From: Planctomycetota bacterium
GTDB taxonomy: Bacteria; Planctomycetota; JAJSAM01; JAJVHW01
DNA length: 46,947 nucleotides
Direction: 5' to 3'
Assembly (NCBI GenBank): GCA_021776825.1
Contig: JAJFFG010000114.1
Coordinates: 1 to 46,947 of the forward strand
In this document: positions 42,808 through 46,947 of the stretch, piece by piece
How the letters are laid out: the number at the start of each line of letters is the position of its first letter
Numbering within the stretch: position 1 is the stretch's first letter
Program-made: the position numbers and the translations under genes
Notes under the pieces: generated by a model
The model's input: only the letters and a program-made list of their open reading frames with translations
What the model was told of the DNA's origin: nothing
Database searches by the model: none

Positions 42808-42977
42808 GACCGGTCCCTCCCTGCGCTGGCCGTGGCCGGGGCAGCACGCTCTGCCGGACTCGCGACATCCCGCCGCGGAAGGACGAAGACCTGCCTCGCC
42901 TCCGCGCAGTCCACGATCTCCGGCGCGGTCCAGGAGTTTCGCGCGCTGGGCTCCTCGTCTGTGCGCCGCTGCGTCAC
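42804..42977 (-). CDS. Small ORF coupled to the 59-residue gene
   Basis: 57 codons from GTG 42977 (reads TQRRTDEEPSARNSWTAPE...CAEARQVFVLPRRDV...), ending in a TGA that overlaps the next ATG by 4 nt. The overlap and codon composition support it; the ribosome site is weak and no family is recognised. Confidence 0.35.
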   Translation of the reverse strand: MTQRRTDEEPSARNSWTAPEIVDCAEARQVFVLPRRDVASPAERAAPATASAGRDRS

Positions 42978-43043
42978 ACGGGCCGGAACCGTGGCGGCGG
43001 CAACGGCGGAGGTGTCGGGCCGGAGTCTTGGGCGACGTTCCGG

Positions 43044-44210
43044 TCAGGCGTCGGGACGCGCGGCGTCGTCGTGCAGGTCGTCGAGGAACGTGGCCAGGTT
43101 GGTGGACGCGCGGAGGTCGTCGCCGGCTGGCTTCGTCGTCTTCGAAATGAGCACGCGGCGGTTCGCTCCGATCAGATCCGCGACGTGGTCGAGACGGTGC
43201 ATGTCGGCAGGGCTCGGTGAGGTCGTGAGCTTGACCTCGATCGCCCAGACCTCGCCGCGCATCTCGAGGACCAAGTCGATCTCGTACTGGTCGGAGGTTC
43301 GGAGGTAGTAGGCACCGTGCGGGATGCCGTGCGCCGACAGGTGTCCGAGGACCTGGTCGATGACGAAGCCCTCCCAACTGGCACCGACCCAGGGCTGGGA
43401 CAGAAGCGTGGAGCGATCGGGGACGTTCAGCACGGAGTGCAGGAGGCCGCTATCGCGCCAGTACACCTTGGGCGACTTGACGACGCGCTTCTTCAAGTTC
43501 GCGTGATACGCCGGGAGGCGGCGGATGAGGAACCCGCCCTCGAGGTAGTCCAAGTACATGTTCACAGTGTGGTACGAGAGTCCGAGGCTCTTGCCGATCT
43601 GCGATGCATTCCACGTCTGGCCGTGCACGGCCGCGAGCATGCGAAGCAGGCGCTCGGTCACCTGTGGTCGCGCGAGCAGTCCCCAGTTGGGCAGGTCTCG
43701 TCCGACCAGCAACCGCAGGTAGTCGCTCTGCCACGTTGGGAACGCACGAGGGCGCAGGACGCCGCCGTCCGGGAAGCCGCCCGTCAGCCACAGCCGTTCC
43801 GCGGAGGCCTTCGTCGTCAGCTCGCTCAGCAGCAGCGGCGTCAGCTCGACCAGCGCGAGTCGACCGGCCAGCGACTCGGAGACTTGGGTCATCAGAGACG
43901 GCGACACCGAGCCTAGTAGTAGGAAGCGCCCATTGCGTGAGCGGTCGGCGTCGATCGCCCCGCGTAACCGCGGGAACACCTCAGGCCACGACTGCGCCTC
44001 GTCCAGGACGACGACCTCGCGACTCGCGACGACTCGTTCCCATTCGAGATCGAGGCGCAAACGCTCGGACTCCTGTTCGAGGTCGAAGTAGACCAGCCCG
44101 AGCGTGCAGGCGAGCGTCGTCTTGCCGCATTGCCTCGGTCCGACGATCGCGGCCGCCGGTTGGGCGTCCAGGCGATCGGTCACGGTGTTGGCGGCAAGTC
44201 GCGCGAGCAT
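43044..44210 (-). CDS. AAA ATPase with DUF4143
   Basis: 388 residues. Walker A GPRQCGKTT (24-32), Walker B VVVLDEAQSWPEVFPRLRGAIDADR, LLGSVSPSLM, winged-helix segment NASQIGKSLGLSYHTVNMYLDYLEGGFLIRRLPAY, and C-terminal DUF4143 nuclease-like region with EIDLVLEMRGEVWAIEVKLT (PD-(D/E)xK-like). Common stand-alone protein of unknown function. Complete; the start region lies in the AT-richer divergent gap before the SulP gene. Confidence 0.9.
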   Translation of the reverse strand: MLARLAANTVTDRLDAQPAAAIVGPRQCGKTTLACTLGLVYFDLEQESERLRLDLEWERVVASREVVVLDEAQSWPEVFPRLRGAIDADRSRNGRFLLLGSVSPSLMTQVSESLAGRLALVELTPLLLSELTTKASAERLWLTGGFPDGGVLRPRAFPTWQSDYLRLLVGRDLPNWGLLARPQVTERLLRMLAAVHGQTWNASQIGKSLGLSYHTVNMYLDYLEGGFLIRRLPAYHANLKKRVVKSPKVYWRDSGLLHSVLNVPDRSTLLSQPWVGASWEGFVIDQVLGHLSAHGIPHGAYYLRTSDQYEIDLVLEMRGEVWAIEVKLTTSPSPADMHRLDHVADLIGANRRVLISKTTKPAGDDLRASTNLATFLDDLHDDAARPDA

Positions 44211-44453
44211 GTCTTGCAGAATAGCATTGTATTTCTAATCTGCAATTCGCGTGGCGAGCTCAGCGCCGGTGTCCAGCGCTGCACAGCGCGCGTTCCCGGC
44301 AGCGTGGGCTGAGCACAGCGAGGTAGCGCCCGTCGTCTGCACCCGCCCCGCGAAATCACGACAGGTCCGCTCGCGTCCCTGATCTAACCCGCCGTCCGCC
44401 ATTCGGCGACGCTCCTTCGCTGGGGCCGAAATCCCACACCAAGGACCGTCTGC

Positions 44454-46031
44454 TTGCACTCCGCGCCACCCGTATCGACGTCGCCACTTGCGACCGGCGG
44501 CTTCGCCCGTCTGAAGACCGAGGTGCTCTCCGGACTGACCGTGGCGATGGCCCTGGTTCCCGAGGCGATTGCGTTCGCGTTCGTGGCGGGCGTGGAGCCG
44601 CTCGTCGGTCTCTACTCGGCGTTCATCGTCGGGCTGATCACCGCGTTGTTCGGCGGACGCCCCGGCATGATCTCGGGGGCGACCGGCGCGCTCGCCGTCG
44701 TGCTCGTCTCGCTCGTGGCGGCGCACGGTGTCGAGTACCTGTTTGCCGCCGTCGTGTTGATGGGTCTGCTGCAGCTCGGCGCCGGACTCCTGCACCTCGG
44801 CAAGTTCATCCGGCTCGTTCCGTATCCCGTGATGCTCGGGTTCGTCAACGGCCTGGCGATCGTCATCTTCCTGGCGCAGGTCGGGCAGTTCCAGATGGAC
44901 GACGGTGAGGGCGGGCGGACGTGGCTCGCGATCCCTGATCTGCTACTCGTGCTCGGCCTCGCCGTGTTCACGATGCTCGTGATCTGGGGCGCCGGCAAAC
45001 TCACGAAGGCGGTGCCCGCGCCGCTGGTCGGAATCGTGGTGACGACGCTCGTGGTTCTTGGACTCGGACTGCCCGTCCGGAACGTGGGCGACATGGCATC
45101 GATCGCGGGCGGTCTCCCGTCGTTCCACATCCCGGCCGTGCCGCTCACGTTCGAGACGCTCCGGATCGTGTTTCCGTACGCCGTGATCCTGGCCCTCATC
45201 GGACTGATCGAGAGTCTGTTGACACTCAACCTCGTGGCCGAGATGACCGAGACGCACGGGAAGGCGAGCAAGGAGTGCCTGGCTCAGGGCGCGGCCAACG
45301 TCGTGACCGGCTTCTTCGGCGGGATGGGCGGCTGCGCCATGATCGGCCAGAGCATGATCAACGTGGAGTCCGGCGGACGGACGCGCGTGGCCGGCGTGTC
45401 GTCGGCGCTCTTCCTGCTCGCGTTCGTGCTGTTCGCGTCGCGCTGGATCGAGATGATCCCGCTCTCCGCGCTCGTCGGCGTGATGTTCGTCGTGGTGATC
45501 GGCACGTTCGCGTGGTCGAGCTTGCGGATCATGCACAAGATCCCCAAGAGCGACGCGTTCGTGCTCGTGCTCGTGTCGGCCGTCACGGTGGTGAGTGACC
45601 TCGCCGTTGCCGTTGCCGTGGGCGTGATCGTGTCCGCGCTCGTACTCGCGTGGAAGGCCAGCCAGCGCATCGCGGTGCGCACCGACGTTGGCCCGAACCA
45701 CGAGAAGATCTACGCCCTGAACGGCACGCTCTTCTTCGCGTCGGTCGAGAGTTTCGCCGCGCTGTTCAACCCGAAGGAGGATCCCGACGACGTCATCGTC
45801 GACTTCTGGGAGACGCGCGTCCTCGACCACAGTGGCCTGAACGCCATCGACGCCCTGGCCGAGAAGTACAAGCGCGCCGGCAAGAACCTCCACCTGCGCC
45901 ACCTGAGCCCCGACTGCCGCGCCCTGCTCAAGAAGGCCGGCGACCTCGTGGAGGTCAGCGTGATCGAAGACCCGAAGTACGGCCTCGCGGTGGACTACGG
46001 CGCGCGCTTCGACGGCGAAGTCCCGAAGTAG
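44454..46031 (+). CDS. SulP-family inorganic anion transporter with STAS domain
   Basis: 525 residues from TTG 44454 (no earlier ATG/GTG fits). The N-terminal signature LKTEVLSGLTVAMALVPEAIAFAFVAGVEPLVGLYSAFI, with about 10-12 hydrophobic segments to about residue 400, then a cytoplasmic STAS domain (LNGTLFFASVESFAALFNP...DFWETRVLDHSGLNAIDALAEKYKRAGKNLHLRHL). Probably a sulfate, bicarbonate or other anion symporter in the inner membrane. Its SGATGALAVVL and NVVTGFFGGMGGCAMIGQSMIN motifs are typical. Confidence 0.92.
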   Translation: MHSAPPVSTSPLATGGFARLKTEVLSGLTVAMALVPEAIAFAFVAGVEPLVGLYSAFIVGLITALFGGRPGMISGATGALAVVLVSLVAAHGVEYLFAAVVLMGLLQLGAGLLHLGKFIRLVPYPVMLGFVNGLAIVIFLAQVGQFQMDDGEGGRTWLAIPDLLLVLGLAVFTMLVIWGAGKLTKAVPAPLVGIVVTTLVVLGLGLPVRNVGDMASIAGGLPSFHIPAVPLTFETLRIVFPYAVILALIGLIESLLTLNLVAEMTETHGKASKECLAQGAANVVTGFFGGMGGCAMIGQSMINVESGGRTRVAGVSSALFLLAFVLFASRWIEMIPLSALVGVMFVVVIGTFAWSSLRIMHKIPKSDAFVLVLVSAVTVVSDLAVAVAVGVIVSALVLAWKASQRIAVRTDVGPNHEKIYALNGTLFFASVESFAALFNPKEDPDDVIVDFWETRVLDHSGLNAIDALAEKYKRAGKNLHLRHLSPDCRALLKKAGDLVEVSVIEDPKYGLAVDYGARFDGEVPK

Positions 46032-46147
46032 CGCAGCAGTTCGTCCCACCTCGCGTCGTTCACGCGGCGTCCCCCGTTCGAGCAGGCGTACCGACACAGC
46101 CTGTCGCGTCGTGCGGGGCAAACGCAGAGCCTGTACCGTGGCGCGGC

Positions 46148-46545
46148 ATGAAACCCGGCGCCGCCCTCGGCCCCTACCGCATCGACCGGGAAGTCGGCTC
46201 GGGCGGAATGGGCAAGGTGTACGCGGCGACGTCAGACGCGTCGGCGCGCGCGGTGGGTCCCGGCGTGACGGTGGCGCTGAAGGTCGTCCATCCACACCTG
46301 CTGGAGGCACCGGGGTTCTTCAAGCCGTTCCTGCGCGAGGGCGAGATCGGGCAGGCCGTGCGGCACCCGAACGTCGCACGGACGTTCGACTGCGACCAGG
46401 TCGTTCTCGGCGGAGCGGCTCACGCGTTCCTCGTCATGGAGTACGTCGAGGGGCAGACGCTCCGCGAACTGCTCGATGAGCTGAGACGCGTTCCCGAGGA
46501 ACTCTGTCGGCACATCGGGCGCGAGGTGTCCAAGGGGCTCGCCGC
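46148..46545 (+). pseudogene. Truncated PknB-type Ser/Thr protein kinase
   Basis: From ATG 46148: LGPYRIDREVGSGGMGKVYAA (glycine loop), VALKVVHPHLL (catalytic Lys), HPNVARTFD, AFLVMEYVEGQTLRELLDEL (hinge), then REVSKGLAA. Kinase homology stops before the HRDLKP catalytic loop. From about 46545 the frame runs backwards through an IS5-like transposase remnant and ends at about 46702. It has no Asp base or activation loop, so no kinase activity is expected. Confidence 0.8.
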
Positions 46546-46725
46546 GAACCTCTGCTGTCCGCCGCGCTTGCGCGTGCGCTTCGGCGTCCAGAAGTCGATG
46601 GCCTCCTGCGAGATCCAGACCGTCAGGTCACCGCGGTCAACGAGGCCCCGGTCGTATTCGGTCCAGTTGCCGACGCGGTACTTCGTCTTGAACTTGGGGT
46701 GAACCCTCGATCGCTTGCTCGACAT
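46543..46725 (-). mobile_element. IS5-family transposase remnant (N-terminal 60 residues)
   Basis: From ATG 46725 on the minus strand: KFKTKYRVGNWTEYDRGLVDRGDLTVWISQEAIDFWTP followed by RKRGGQQRFA, matching the start of IS5/IS1031-type transposases (KYRVTNWPEYDRALVRRGDLTLW-type). It is broken off at the kinase junction near 46543, where the DLAIE continuation should come. No catalytic DDE is left. A GCCTCCC..GGGAGGC inverted repeat lies just above its start codon (about 46731-46750). Confidence 0.75.
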
Positions 46726-46799
46726 GGCCGGCCTCCCTCGTGACGGGAGGCTCGCCCATGGAGACCGACGGATCACGAGGGGTTCATGCACCAACGCCC

Positions 46800-46947
46800 T
46801 CACGAGCAATGGCTGAACGGATAGAGCGCCAGGACAAGCTGGCGGAGGACAGAGGATGAAAGAGCCTGACGAGGAAGGTGTAGCGCGCCACCTCGGCCCC
46901 GAGTCATGCGCCGGTCGTCGCGAGGCGGCAGGTGAAGCGTTGACAGG
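46800..46947 (+). mobile_element. 5' part of a group II intron, cut by the window edge
   Basis: At 46856 an ATG opens MKEPDEEGVARHLGPESCAGRREAAGEALTG, the leader translation typical of the 5' region of bacterial group II introns that carry an LtrA-type reverse transcriptase (MKEPxxEGVAxHxGPESC). The RT gene would lie beyond the right edge. The exact 5' splice point cannot be read. Confidence 0.7.

Overview
High-GC bacterial DNA. Two large secreted proteins with Ig-like and calcium-loop motifs, a PknB-type Ser/Thr kinase fragment, a SulP transporter and group II intron sequence would suit a planctomycete-like bacterium, but no marker gene fixes the taxonomy. The window falls into three blocks.

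(1) 1-4880: two paralogous secreted Ig-like/calcium-loop proteins. The second carries 15-bp coding repeats and a one-base deletion that splits its C-terminus.

(2) About 5053-22613: a 17.5-kb integrative genomic island inserted in the anticodon stem-loop of a CAU-anticodon tRNA gene. The 3' half of that tRNA lies at 5018-5066 and the 5' half at 22600-22641, both on the minus strand. They share a 14-bp core, and joined through it they rebuild a perfect 77-nt cloverleaf. The island carries an intact, slightly altered copy of the same tRNA (9225-9301) beside a frameshifted tyrosine integrase. Its cargo is defence-like: a minus-strand operon for a prokaryotic ubiquitin-like conjugation pathway (sigma factor, small coiled-coil protein, ImmA/IrrE protease, Ubl, cysteine-less E2-like protein, JAB peptidase, E1); a GHKL ATPase behind a close match to a sigma-54 promoter; a divergent RtcR-like (CARF-type) sigma-54 activator; and a type I restriction-modification operon. 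In that operon the R subunit contains an inserted LexA/S24-type autoprotease domain, and it is followed by a DUF3696-type ATPase (frameshifted in a G8 tract) and a PLD-like protein.

(3) 22614-46947: chromosomal flank. It holds tRNA-like remnants, a spermidine-synthase-like methyltransferase, and an 11-gene minus-strand catabolic operon (41107 to 24497) with mostly 4-nt overlaps, plus a divergent thiolase. The set is: indolepyruvate-type ferredoxin oxidoreductase (alpha subunit fused to a GltD-like module), HyuA/HyuB ATP-dependent lactamase, acyl-CoA dehydrogenase, two-subunit B12 acyl-CoA mutase, family III CoA transferase, two-gene molybdenum hydroxylase and RidA. It matches step by step the indoleacetate degradation route known from denitrifying Aromatoleum/Azoarcus: indolepyruvate to indoleacetate, 2-oxoindoleacetate, ring opening to 2-aminophenylsuccinate, CoA activation, carbon-skeleton rearrangement, dehydrogenation and thiolysis to 2-aminobenzoyl-CoA. 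After this come small ORFs, a DUF4143 ATPase, a SulP transporter, and a kinase gene truncated by an IS5-like transposase remnant, with the 5' part of a group II intron at the right edge.

Several reading frames are broken by single bases (about 4486, 10244, about 11390, 20373-20380). Some of these may be sequencing or assembly errors.
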